NCBI RefSeq assembly: GCF_025264685.1
Contig: NZ_CP073721.1
Span: 7,085,501-7,149,500, forward strand
DNA: 64,000 nt
Direction of reading: 5' to 3'
Origin: Dactylosporangium roseum
Lineage (GTDB): Bacteria; Actinomycetota; Actinomycetes; Mycobacteriales; Micromonosporaceae
Below are positions 1 through 9,254 of this stretch, in pieces (the first letter of the stretch is position 1; every line of letters starts with the position of its first letter). The notes under the pieces are model-generated. The model did no database searches. It was not told the DNA's origin and was given only the letters and a program-made list of their open reading frames with translations. The translations under genes and the position numbers were made by a program.

Positions 1-19
1 CAAGGGAAATCTCGGTCAT
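1..19 (-). CDS. Start of the next ABC-transporter gene, probably the ATPase (partial)
   Basis: The minus strand has an ATG at 19-17 that overlaps the stop codon of the permease gene in an ATGA arrangement and opens a frame reading MTEISL before the window ends. In oligopeptide/dipeptide ABC operons the gene after the second permease usually encodes the first ATP-binding subunit, so this is probably that gene. Only six codons are visible, so the assignment rests on position and overlap alone. Confidence 0.45.
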
Positions 20-930
20 CGGCGCACCAGCGTCTGTCGTGGGTCGAAGGCGTCGCGAAGGCCGTCGCCGACGAAGTTGACGGTGAGCGCGATGAGGATG
101 ATGAACAGGCCGGGGAAGTAGAACAGCCACGGCTGGTCCTGCACGGAGAGCTTGGCGTCGTTGATGAGCAGGCCGAGCGAGGTGTCGGGCCGCTGCACGC
201 CGAAGCCGATGAAGGACAGCGCCGTCTCGGACAGGATCGTGGTCGCGATGGTGACCGTCGCCGCCACGATGATCGGTCCGAGCGCGTTGGGCAGCAGGTG
301 CCGCACGATGATGCGCATGTCGCTCGCGCCCATCGCCTTGGCCGCCTCGACGAACTCCTGCTCGCGCAGCGACAGCACGACGCCGCGCACCATCCGGGAG
401 ATGCCGGCCCACGCCAGGAACGACAGCACCAGGGCGAGGCCCCACCAGCTAGCGCCGCCGCGGAAGTTGACCGCGAGGGTCACCGCGATGGCGATGCTGG
501 GCAGGGTCAGCACCACGTCGGCGAGCCGCATGAGCAGGCCGTCGAGCTTGCCCCGGTAGAAGCCGGCGATCGCGCCCCACAGCGCGCCGAAGGTGGTCGC
601 GATCAGCGCCACCATCAGCGAGATCTTCAACGACTGCTGGGTGCCGCGCATGCTCTGGCCGAGCAGGTCGTGGCCGGCCTGGTCGGTGCCGAGCGGATAC
701 TCCGCCGACGGCGGTGAGAAGCTCGGTCCGTCGATGTAGGTGTGGTCGTACTTCCACACGAGCGGCCCGACGAACGCGAACAGCACGATCAGCAGGAACA
801 CCACCAGGCTGCCGACCGCGAGGCGGTGCCGCAGGAACCGCCGGGTGACGAGCTCGAACTGGGAGCGCTGCCGGGTGGTGACCTCCTGAACGTCCTGTGG
901 GGCCTTCGTGGCCAGGGTCGGGTTACTCAT
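16..930 (-). CDS. Dipeptide/oligopeptide ABC transporter permease, DppC/OppC type
   Basis: This 304-residue inner-membrane protein is the second permease of a peptide-type ABC importer. A soluble N-terminus of about 35 residues is followed by the first membrane segment (residues ~38-58), the OppC-type N-terminal extension, and then the five-helix permease core. The cytoplasmic coupling loop with the family pattern EAAKAMGASDMRIIVRHLLPN lies near residues 193-213. Its start overlaps the end of the upstream permease gene by 8 bp, so the two are probably translationally coupled. The substrate (peptide, nickel chelate or another small molecule) cannot be told from the sequence. Confidence 0.93.
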   Translation of the reverse strand: MSNPTLATKAPQDVQEVTTRQRSQFELVTRRFLRHRLAVGSLVVFLLIVLFAFVGPLVWKYDHTYIDGPSFSPPSAEYPLGTDQAGHDLLGQSMRGTQQSLKISLMVALIATTFGALWGAIAGFYRGKLDGLLMRLADVVLTLPSIAIAVTLAVNFRGGASWWGLALVLSFLAWAGISRMVRGVVLSLREQEFVEAAKAMGASDMRIIVRHLLPNALGPIIVAATVTIATTILSETALSFIGFGVQRPDTSLGLLINDAKLSVQDQPWLFYFPGLFIILIALTVNFVGDGLRDAFDPRQTLVRR

Positions 931-1909
931 AGCGAATCCTCGGGTCGAGCACGGCGTAGAGCAGGTCGGCGACGATGTTGAACAGGATCACCACGAGACC
1001 GGAGACGAGCAGCCAGCCCAGGATCGAGTTCACGTCCCGCCGGGTGACCGACTCCAGCAGGTACGTCCCCATGCCTGCCCAGTTGAAGACGGTCTCGGTG
1101 ATCACCGCGCCGCCGAAGATGCCGCCGATGTCGACGGCCGTGATCGTGGTCAGCGGGATGAGCGCGGTGCGCAGCGCGTGCCGGATCATGACCTGCCGGC
1201 TGCGCAGGCCCTTCGCCCGGGCGAGGCGGACGTAGTCGCTGTTGAGGACCTCCAGCATGGCGCTGCGCTGGTACCGGCTCCAGGCCGCGTACGTGATCAG
1301 CGTCAACGCGATGGTGGGCAGCACCATGTGCCCGGCGATATCAGTGATCTTGCCCCACGTGTCGAACGTGTCGTGGTTGTAATCCTTGTCGCCGAGGGTG
1401 TAGAAGGTCTGCGAGCCGGTGCTCTGGTTGTAGGCGATGCCGGCCTCTTTGAGCAGCAGTGCCAGCCAGAACGACGGGATCGACAGCGCGAGAAACCCGG
1501 TGAAGGTGAAGCCGTAGTCGACCTTGCTGTACTGCTTGACGGCGCTGATCACGCCGGAGACGACGGCGAGGAGCACCGCGAGCAGCATGGCCACGAAGAC
1601 CAGCCGTAGCGTGACCCAGAGCCGGTCACCGAGTTGCTCGCCGATGTCGAGGGTGCGCTCGGTCGACTGGCCGAAGTCGCCGTGCATTACCAGGTTGCCG
1701 AGCCACGAGAGGTACCGCTCGTACAACGGCTTGTCCAGGCCGAGCCGGTGGGCTTCCGAGAGCCGGGTTTCGAGTGGGACCGGCGGGTTTCGCGCTTCCA
1801 TGTCGTCGATGGGGCTGCCCGAGAGGGACGCGACGATGAACACGAAGATCGAGGCGGCGATGAGCACCGGTATTCCGATCAGGAGCCGGCGCACCGCATA
1901 GGCGATCAT
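923..1909 (-). CDS. Dipeptide/oligopeptide ABC transporter permease, DppB/OppB type
   Basis: This 328-residue protein is the first permease of the importer. It begins with the typical MIAYAVRRLLIGIPVLIAAS membrane segment, has a long periplasmic loop (residues ~35-100) and ends with the multi-helix permease domain. The coupling motif with LARAKGLRSRQVMIRHALR lies near residues 235-255. It follows the substrate-binding protein gene after a 78-nt gap that contains a strong hairpin, and it overlaps the DppC-type gene by 8 bp. The order binding protein, permease, permease is usual for this family. Confidence 0.93.
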   Translation of the reverse strand: MIAYAVRRLLIGIPVLIAASIFVFIVASLSGSPIDDMEARNPPVPLETRLSEAHRLGLDKPLYERYLSWLGNLVMHGDFGQSTERTLDIGEQLGDRLWVTLRLVFVAMLLAVLLAVVSGVISAVKQYSKVDYGFTFTGFLALSIPSFWLALLLKEAGIAYNQSTGSQTFYTLGDKDYNHDTFDTWGKITDIAGHMVLPTIALTLITYAAWSRYQRSAMLEVLNSDYVRLARAKGLRSRQVMIRHALRTALIPLTTITAVDIGGIFGGAVITETVFNWAGMGTYLLESVTRRDVNSILGWLLVSGLVVILFNIVADLLYAVLDPRIRYE

Positions 1910-1931
1910 GATCTACCTCCGCTGTGACGCA

Positions 1932-1965
1932 GGACCCCGGACGCCTGCATCGGCGTCCGGGGTCC
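1932..1965 (-). terminator. Hairpin between binding-protein and permease genes (partial terminator or mRNA stabiliser)
   Basis: Fourteen base pairs match perfectly between 1932-1945 and 1952-1965, with a 6-nt loop. It lies 22 nt downstream of the binding-protein stop codon and 22 nt upstream of the permease start, inside an otherwise continuous minus-strand operon. There is no T-tract. In many ABC operons such a hairpin protects the 3' end of the binding-protein message and lowers read-through into the permease genes; that role is inferred here. Confidence 0.6.
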
Positions 1966-1987
1966 CCGTGTGTAGATGAGCCCAGAC

Positions 1988-3745
1988 TCAGGCGGCCTTC
2001 TGGCCCCACTCCTGGATGTTGTACGTCGGGGTCCACTGCGTCGCGTTGTCGCGGATGTTGACGTAATCGGAGTACGTGAAGGTCAGCGTCGGCTTCTGCG
2101 CGAGCGGCAGCACGTACGCCTCCTTCGCCATGATCTCGTTCGCCTGGTTGAGCAGGTCGGCGGCCTTCTTCGGGTCGAGCTCCTGCGCACCCTGCTTGTT
2201 CAGCCGGTCGACGTCGGGGTTGGAGTAGTTGCCGTAGTTGCCGCCGCCGCCGGTGACCCAGTTCTGCTCGGCCGAGTCCTGGAAGAGCGGGCTGCCGACC
2301 CAGGCGAAAACGATCATGTCGAAGTCGCCGCTGGTAAGCGTCTTGCCCAGCGTCTCGGTGACCTCGATCTTGACCTCGACGCCGATGTTCTTCAGCGCCG
2401 CCTGGACCAGCTCGGCGGTGGTGGCACGTAGCTGGTTGCCCTTGGTGTGGCGGAAGCGGAAGGCCGGGACGGGCTCGCCCGCCTTGGTGATGAGCTTGCC
2501 GTTCTCGATCTTGTAACCGGCGTCGGTCAGGATCTTCTTCGCCTTCTCGACGTCACCCGAGCCCTGCCCGGTGGACGAGACGACGTCCTTGTAGTTGGGG
2601 TCGCCGGGGAAGAAGTTGTGGCTGCCGAGCGGCTTGGCCTGCTTGTCGAAGACGCCGTAGGTCTTGTCGATGACCGACTTGACGTTGATCACCGTGAAGA
2701 TCGCCCGGCGCAGCGCGAGGTCGGCAAGGTACTTGTTCTTCAGGTTCAGGTCGATGTGCTCCCAGTTGTATCCGTGGCCGATGCGGTAGATGACACCGGG
2801 CGTCTCGGCCGCGCCGTTCACCAGCGCCGCGTTCGGCTGCGGCGACATGCCGGTGATCTCCTTGTTGCGCAGCGCCGGGATCACGGAGCCCTGATCGATG
2901 ATGAACTTGAAGACGACCTTGTCCAGCGACGGCTTGACCTTGCCGTACCACTTGTCGTTCTTCTTGAGGACCAGCGACTGGTTCTTGGTGAACGACTCGA
3001 TGAGCAGCGGGCCGCCGGACCACGTGGGCACCGTCTCGCTGAACCAGTTGGCGGCACTGGTGACGCCCTCGGGCTTGCTCAGGTCGAAGCCCTGCTTGGT
3101 GGCGAGATGGGCGGGGTAGAGCCCGTCCGTGGAGAACTTGCCCCTCCAGTCGGCGTAGGTCTTGCCGTCCTCGAAGGTCAGGGTCACGGTCTTGCCACCG
3201 TCGGAGCCGACGATGCTCTTGATGACGTCGTAGCCGGAGCTGCTGGCCGGCGTGCAGTCGCTGCAGTGCTCCTTCTTCCCGGAGTTCTGCTTCCAGCCGA
3301 AGATGAAGTCGTCGGCGTTGATCGGCGTGCCGTCGCTCCAGACCGCGTCCGGCTTGATCTTGTAGACCACCGTCTGGGGATTCTGGTTGGTGAGCTCCGC
3401 CGAGACCATGAGATCGGTGTTGAGCTGTAGCTGACCACTCGGATCCGACTTGAAGACCTGGGGGATGAGCCCGGACATGGCCTTGGACGCGTCGAGCGTG
3501 TTGCCCTCTTCGGTGTTGACGTTCCAACTGGTGAAGCTCTGCTCCAGCCCGAAGACGTATTCACCGCCCGGCTTGGTCTGACCACCGTTGCAGGTGTTCG
3601 GGTTCTTCTCGCAGTCCGCAAAACCGGCGTTGGACGTGGGCGTACTCTTGCCTTTGTCGCCGCCGCCACCGCAAGCGGTCAGGGCGAGCACCGTGGCCGC
3701 CCCGACCGCAACGAGGCTGGTGAGCCCCTTCGATCTCGTGCGCAT
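1988..3745 (-). CDS. Extracellular solute-binding protein of a peptide ABC transporter (lipoprotein)
   Basis: This 585-residue family-5 solute-binding protein is probably anchored outside the membrane and delivers the ligand to the adjacent permeases. The N-terminus has a signal segment ending in the lipobox LTACGGGG, with the lipidated Cys at about residue 26. The mature region has features of the SBP_bac_5 family, including TVVYKIKPDAVWSDGTPI near residues 125-142 and a C-terminal region with WTPTYNIQEWG. A GGAGGGGAC ribosome-binding site directly precedes the ATG. It is the first gene of its operon. The many Asp, Lys and Asn residues fit a secreted ligand-binding protein, but the ligand is unknown. 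Confidence 0.93.
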   Translation of the reverse strand: MRTRSKGLTSLVAVGAATVLALTACGGGGDKGKSTPTSNAGFADCEKNPNTCNGGQTKPGGEYVFGLEQSFTSWNVNTEEGNTLDASKAMSGLIPQVFKSDPSGQLQLNTDLMVSAELTNQNPQTVVYKIKPDAVWSDGTPINADDFIFGWKQNSGKKEHCSDCTPASSSGYDVIKSIVGSDGGKTVTLTFEDGKTYADWRGKFSTDGLYPAHLATKQGFDLSKPEGVTSAANWFSETVPTWSGGPLLIESFTKNQSLVLKKNDKWYGKVKPSLDKVVFKFIIDQGSVIPALRNKEITGMSPQPNAALVNGAAETPGVIYRIGHGYNWEHIDLNLKNKYLADLALRRAIFTVINVKSVIDKTYGVFDKQAKPLGSHNFFPGDPNYKDVVSSTGQGSGDVEKAKKILTDAGYKIENGKLITKAGEPVPAFRFRHTKGNQLRATTAELVQAALKNIGVEVKIEVTETLGKTLTSGDFDMIVFAWVGSPLFQDSAEQNWVTGGGGNYGNYSNPDVDRLNKQGAQELDPKKAADLLNQANEIMAKEAYVLPLAQKPTLTFTYSDYVNIRDNATQWTPTYNIQEWGQKAA

Positions 3746-4020
3746 GTCCCCTCCAGTCAGAAACGCACACCCCGGCCACGATGGAGGCTGCGGTCGCGGG
3801 CACGACCGTGGGCTAACCGGGCCGCGTTGTGGTGCCTAAAGGAAACGACGCGGGCGGCTACGTGCATAGAGGATGTAGAGATTCGTAACTGTCCCGTTAT
3901 GCGGACTCTTTCGCGACGATTTTCCGTCCTGAATGGACGCTGCGCATTGCAAAGATTACAGATGGTGAAACTAGATCTTGAGATACCTGTCCGGAATGCC
4001 CCGGAAATAATCTCCCGAAC

Positions 4021-5280
4021 CTACCCGAATAGCGCACGCCCCCAGTAGTCGTCGGCCGCTTTGATGCCCGGGGGGCAGGCGAACAAACCACTTGACACAT
4101 GGCGAATGTACTCGTTGAGTGCGTCCTGCCGGGCGAGCTGCGCCTGCATCGGCACGAACTGCTTGCGCGGATCCCGTTGGTACGCAATGAAGAACAGCCC
4201 CGCGTCGAGACGGCCGAGCCCGTCAGAGCCATCGACGAAGTTGTACCCGCGGCGCAGCAGCCGGGCGCCGTTGTTGAAGTCGGGGTGCGCCAGGCGGACG
4301 TGGGAGTTCATCGCGATGGCGGGCTCGCCGTCGCCGCCGACGGCGGTGAAGGCCGGCTCGTCGAACTCCTTGCTCTTGCCCAGCGGCGCGCCCTCACCCT
4401 TGTCGCGGCCGATGATCGCCTCCTGCTCGCCGAGCGAGGTGCGGTCCCACGTCTCGATGAGCATGCGGATCTTGCGGGTGACGACGTAGGAGCCGCCGGT
4501 CATCCAGTCCGGTCCGTCACCCGGCTGGACCCAGAGCTGCTCCCCTAGCAGCTTGGTGTCCTCGGCCTTGAGGTTGGCGGTGCCGTCCTTGAAGCCGAAC
4601 AGGTTGCGTGCCGTGGTCTGGCTGCGCGAGGTCGACGAGGTGCGCCCGAAGCCGAGCTGGGACCAGCGCACGCTCACCACGCCGAAGCCGATTCGGGCCA
4701 GGTTCCGCACGGCGTGGACGGCCACCTGCGGATCGTGCGCGCACGCCTGCACACAGAGGTCGCCGCCGGAGAGCTCCGGCTTGAGCGCGTCCTTCGCGAA
4801 GCGCGGCAGGTCGGCGAGGGCCGGCGGCCGCTTGTCGGCGATGCCGAACCGGTCCTTGCCCTGGGCGTCCCGGAAGAGCGTCGGGCCGAAGCCGATGGTC
4901 AGCGTCAGCCCGGACGGCGGCAGACCCAGCGCCTCGCCGGTGTCGTCCGGCGCCGCCTCGGGCGCGCCGGCGACCGCTCCGATGCTGCCCGCGTCCTTGC
5001 CGGCGGCCATCCGGGCCGCCGCCATGGTCCACTTCTGCAGCAGCTCGACCAGGTCCTCCCGCTTGTCGGTGATGACGTCGAAGGCGACGAAGTGCAGCCG
5101 GTCCTGGGCCGGCGTCACGATGCCGGCCTGGTGCTCACCGTAGAAGGGGATGGCGGCGCCGGCGTCGGCAGCGTGAGCGGAGTGGTTCACCCCGTCGAAC
5201 ACCTGCGTGCCGACGACACCCGCGGCCGCGGCGCCGAACGCCCCCGCACCGGCGAGCCCGAGCATCTTGCGGCGGTCCAT
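4021..5280 (-). CDS. efeB: EfeB: Tat-exported DyP-type heme peroxidase of the Efe iron uptake system
   Basis: This dye-decolorising-peroxidase family protein acts outside the membrane together with EfeO and EfeU, where the family has been linked to ferrous iron oxidation or to iron release from heme. The start at 5280 is chosen because a GGAGGG site lies a few bases upstream and a twin-arginine signal (MDRRKMLGLAGAGAFGAAAA) follows; the product is 419 residues. The DyP GXXDG motif is visible as GFKDG, and the heme-ligand region reads AHPDFNNGARLLRRGYNF near residue 350. The frame stays open upstream over the efeO end, but that extension is Arg-rich antisense-like sequence and is not coding. 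It is the third gene after efeU and efeO. Confidence 0.93.
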   Translation of the reverse strand: MDRRKMLGLAGAGAFGAAAAGVVGTQVFDGVNHSAHAADAGAAIPFYGEHQAGIVTPAQDRLHFVAFDVITDKREDLVELLQKWTMAAARMAAGKDAGSIGAVAGAPEAAPDDTGEALGLPPSGLTLTIGFGPTLFRDAQGKDRFGIADKRPPALADLPRFAKDALKPELSGGDLCVQACAHDPQVAVHAVRNLARIGFGVVSVRWSQLGFGRTSSTSRSQTTARNLFGFKDGTANLKAEDTKLLGEQLWVQPGDGPDWMTGGSYVVTRKIRMLIETWDRTSLGEQEAIIGRDKGEGAPLGKSKEFDEPAFTAVGGDGEPAIAMNSHVRLAHPDFNNGARLLRRGYNFVDGSDGLGRLDAGLFFIAYQRDPRKQFVPMQAQLARQDALNEYIRHVSSGLFACPPGIKAADDYWGRALFG

Positions 5281-5339
5281 GTCCAACCCTCCATGGTGGA
5301 TGACCGCGAGGGTGGTATCCCTCGCGGCCACTGCGCCTA

Positions 5340-6479
5340 CTACCTGCCGGCGACCAGCGGGGCGACCTTGCTGATCGGCTCCGCCAGCGCGTTGATCGAG
5401 TCGCCGAGCGACTTGAGCTCGTCCTGGTTCAGCTCGTTGTGCAGCCTCCAGCCGTCGCCCTTGCGATGCTTGTCCAGCTCGGCCTGGGCCGCGGCGAACT
5501 TGTCGTCGAGGGTCTTCGCCAGCGCGGCGTCCTTCTCCTCGATCACCGGACGGAGCGCGGCGATCGCGGCCTTCGAGCCCTCGAGGTTGGCCGCGAAGTC
5601 CCACAGGTCGGTGTGCGAATAGCGGTCCTCCTCACCGGTGATCTTGCCGGTGGCGACCTCGTCGAGCAGCTCCTTCGCGCCGTTGGCGAGCTGGAGCGGG
5701 GAGAGCTCGACGGTGTTGGCCTTCTCGACGATCGTCTTCACGTCGGCGAGCAGCTTGTCGGCGATCGGGCCGTCCTTGCTGACGTCCTTGTTGACCCACA
5801 GGTCCTGCTCGATCTTGTGGAAGCCGGTCCACTCCTGGCCGGGCTCCAGGTCGCCGTCGCGCGCGTCGATGGCCGGGTCCAGGTCGCCGAAGCTCTCCGC
5901 GACCGGCTCGATGCGCTCCCAGTACGTGCGGGCGATCGGGAACAGCGCCTTGGCCTTCTCGATGTCGTTGGCCTTCACCGCGGCGACGAACTCCGTCGTC
6001 TTCTCGATGAGCGCGCCGGTCTGGCTCTTCACGTACCGCTGGTAGTCCTGCGTCGCCTGCTTGAGCTTGGCGTCGTCGGTGAGCGGCTTCGAGTCGCCGG
6101 TCGCCTTGAAGACGCCCCGGATGCCCTTGCCGATCATGCCCGGCTTGCACGCCGTCTCGTAGGTGCCGGCCGGCAGTTCCACGATGAGCTCGCGGGTCAG
6201 GCCGGGCGCGATGTTCTCGACCTCGCCCATGATCCGGTCACCGGACGCGTACACGTAGAACTCGGTGACCTTGCCACCCTTGTTGCTGACGGCGAAGGTC
6301 ACCGGACCCGCCGACGCCTCCGCCTTCGAGACGGTGCACTCGGTGTCGGTCGCGGTGACGGTGATCTTTCCGTCGCCGGCCGCCGCGGTGTCGTCGCCGG
6401 CCTTGTCGTCGCCGCAGGCCGTCAGGCTCAACGCGGCGACGCCGGCGGCGCCGAACGCGAGCAGTCGTGAAGTACGCAT
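5340..6479 (-). CDS. efeO: EfeO: iron-binding lipoprotein with cupredoxin and imelysin (M75) domains
   Basis: This 379-residue surface lipoprotein is thought to bind and hand over iron to EfeU. The signal sequence ends in the lipobox SLTACGDD. It is followed by an EfeO-type cupredoxin domain (about residues 35-130) and an imelysin-like domain whose HXXE metal motif appears as GFHKIEQDLW. The length is typical for full EfeO. It lies 34 nt after efeU and 59 nt before efeB, in the usual order efeU-efeO-efeB, and presumably shares the iron-box promoter upstream of efeU. Confidence 0.95.
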   Translation of the reverse strand: MRTSRLLAFGAAGVAALSLTACGDDKAGDDTAAAGDGKITVTATDTECTVSKAEASAGPVTFAVSNKGGKVTEFYVYASGDRIMGEVENIAPGLTRELIVELPAGTYETACKPGMIGKGIRGVFKATGDSKPLTDDAKLKQATQDYQRYVKSQTGALIEKTTEFVAAVKANDIEKAKALFPIARTYWERIEPVAESFGDLDPAIDARDGDLEPGQEWTGFHKIEQDLWVNKDVSKDGPIADKLLADVKTIVEKANTVELSPLQLANGAKELLDEVATGKITGEEDRYSHTDLWDFAANLEGSKAAIAALRPVIEEKDAALAKTLDDKFAAAQAELDKHRKGDGWRLHNELNQDELKSLGDSINALAEPISKVAPLVAGR

Positions 6480-6513
6480 GGTTCTCCTACGAAAAGGGGG
6501 ACTGCCGGGGTTC

Positions 6514-7368
6514 TCAGGCGCTCGTGCCGGCCGGCTCCGGCGCCGGCTTGGGCGCGGCCGGCTGCTGTTTGCGCAACAACGGCAGGAGGAAGAGGACGAG
6601 GACCGGGATGCCGTAGCCCACCCAGGCGATGGTCTCCAGGACCGTCGGCTGCGGCGTGAAGTTGAACATGCCGCGCAGCAGTTCCGCGTACCAGGCGTCC
6701 GGGGGAAGCGCCTTGGTCAGGTCGAACGCGTAGGTGTTGAGGCCCGGCACGAGCCCGCTCTCCTGCAGGTCGTGGACGCCGTACTTGAAGATGCCGGCGG
6801 CCACGAGGACGAGCAGCGCACCGGTCCAGGTGAAGAACTTCGTGAGGTTGATCCGGATGGCGCTGGCGTAGAGCAGCCAGCCCAGGACGACCGCCGTCAG
6901 CAGGCCGAGGCTGATGCCGATCAGCGGCTGTGCGGTGTCCTTGGCGCCTTGCGCCGCGGCGTAGAAGAGGATCGACGTCTCCAGTCCCTCGCGGATCACC
7001 GCGAGGAAGGCCATGCCGGCGACCGCGAACGTGCCGACCTGGATCGCCTCTTCGAGCTTGCCGCGCAGCTCGGCGGCCATGCGCCGGGCCATCCGGCGCA
7101 TCCAGAAGATCATCCAGGTGACGAAGGCGACGGCGACGAACGACGCGACCGCCTCGAACGTCTCCTGCTGCTCGAAGCTCAGCTCCGTGGCGCCGACCTC
7201 AAGCAGGGTGGCGAAGCCGATGGAGATCGCGGCCGCGGCGGCTACGCCGGCCCATACCCACTTGAGCAGATGCCTACGGTCGCTCTTGACCAGGAACGCC
7301 ACGAGGATCGACACGACCAGCGTGATCTCAAGTCCTTCGCGCAGTCCGATCAGGTAGATCGCGGTCAT
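6514..7368 (-). CDS. efeU: EfeU: FTR1-family high-affinity iron permease
   Basis: This 284-residue membrane protein carries the two REXXE iron-binding motifs typical of the Ftr1/EfeU family: REGLE in the first helix (residues ~10-14) and REGLE again in IREGLETSILFYAAA in the middle of the protein. About seven hydrophobic helices are apparent, and the C-terminus is a Pro/Ala-rich tail. It is the first gene of efeUOB, and two iron-box-like palindromes lie 11-50 bp upstream of its start, so repression by an IdeR/DmdR-type regulator under iron-replete conditions is likely. Confidence 0.95.
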   Translation of the reverse strand: MTAIYLIGLREGLEITLVVSILVAFLVKSDRRHLLKWVWAGVAAAAAISIGFATLLEVGATELSFEQQETFEAVASFVAVAFVTWMIFWMRRMARRMAAELRGKLEEAIQVGTFAVAGMAFLAVIREGLETSILFYAAAQGAKDTAQPLIGISLGLLTAVVLGWLLYASAIRINLTKFFTWTGALLVLVAAGIFKYGVHDLQESGLVPGLNTYAFDLTKALPPDAWYAELLRGMFNFTPQPTVLETIAWVGYGIPVLVLFLLPLLRKQQPAAPKPAPEPAGTSA

Positions 7369-7378
7369 GTGGAGCTCC

Positions 7379-7417
7379 GTAGGTTAGCAGTACCTAAGTT
7401 AGGTCAGCCATACCTTA
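7379..7417 (-). promoter_or_regulatory. Two adjacent IdeR/DmdR-type iron boxes upstream of efeUOB
   Basis: Two 19-bp sites, 7379-7397 and 7399-7417, each match 14 of 19 positions of the actinobacterial iron box TTAGGTTAGGCTAACCTAA by my count. They lie directly upstream of the efeU start at 7368. Each site alone is weaker than the boxes in the des region of this window, but the tandem arrangement and the iron-uptake function of the operon support a real iron-dependent operator. Confidence 0.7.
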
Positions 7418-7445
7418 GACCTGGTTCGAGGTCCGTGTCGAGCCT

Positions 7446-7476
7446 GGGGCCCGGCCGCGTGACGCGACCGGGCCCC
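7446..7476 (-). terminator. Terminator hairpin of ahcY
   Basis: Nine perfectly paired G/C bases (7446-7454 with 7468-7476) enclose a second short CGCG/CGCG stem. The hairpin starts 15 nt after the ahcY stop codon and separates ahcY from the efe promoter. It lacks a clear T-tract, which is common for terminators in high-GC actinobacteria. Confidence 0.75.
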
Positions 7477-7491
7477 GATGAACTGCGGCGA

Positions 7492-8982
<1,491 letters not shown>

Positions 8983-9013
8983 TGCAATCTCCTGGTCTGC
9001 ATGAGGCTTTGCG

Positions 9014-9069
9014 GCGACCCCTCACGGTACGCGGCGAGGCTGGGCGGCACCAATCGCCTCGGGGGTCGT
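9014..9069 (-). promoter_or_regulatory. Structured 5' leader of ahcY (possible riboswitch or attenuator)
   Basis: On the ahcY transcript a 7-bp outer stem (9063-9069 with 9014-9020) can enclose a 6-bp hairpin (CGAGGC at 9061-9056 with GCCTCG at 9040-9035). The same GAGGC could instead pair with a GCCTC at 9007-9003, close to the ribosome-binding site, so two exclusive folds are possible. The pattern CGAGG...GCCCAG.CTCG recalls the SAH riboswitch that controls ahcY in other bacteria, but the match is partial and I could not test it with a covariance model. Confidence 0.3.
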
Positions 9070-9104
9070 CCAGGATGGCGCAAGAACTTCGGGCGCTGGA
9101 CAGC

Positions 9105-9140
9105 GCACGGGGCGGTGAGATCACTCCCACCGCCCCGTGC
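9105..9140 (-). terminator. Strong GC hairpin between the phosphomannomutase gene and ahcY
   Basis: Thirteen consecutive base pairs (9105-9117 with 9128-9140) enclose a 10-nt loop. It lies 115 nt downstream of the mutase stop codon. Because the likely ahcY promoter is at 9203-9230, this hairpin would also be part of the ahcY leader. It may therefore act as an attenuating structure there, not only as an end point for the upstream gene. Confidence 0.6.
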
Positions 9141-9202
9141 TTCCCCCCGGTTTGGTTCCCCCGCGTGCGGTTCGAGCGCTTTCCGAACCCTGCGTAGCTA
9201 TA

Positions 9203-9230
9203 AGACTACGCTTTGCAACCGTCCTGTCAA
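9203..9230 (-). promoter_or_regulatory. Predicted sigma-A-type promoter of ahcY
   Basis: On the minus strand a perfect TTGACA (9230-9225) is followed after 16 nt by TAGTCT (9208-9203), a TANNNT-type -10 element. Transcription would start near 9196, giving a leader of about 215 nt before the TTG start codon of ahcY. Confidence 0.6.
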
Positions 9231-9254
9231 GCAGATCCGCTTAATTCGGACAAG

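Noticed and set aside
8983..9069. SAM-I/SAM-IV or cobalamin riboswitch upstream of ahcY
   Set aside because: I could not find the conserved core of these riboswitches; AGGAG there is explained as a ribosome-binding site. Only a possible SAH-like pattern was kept with low confidence.
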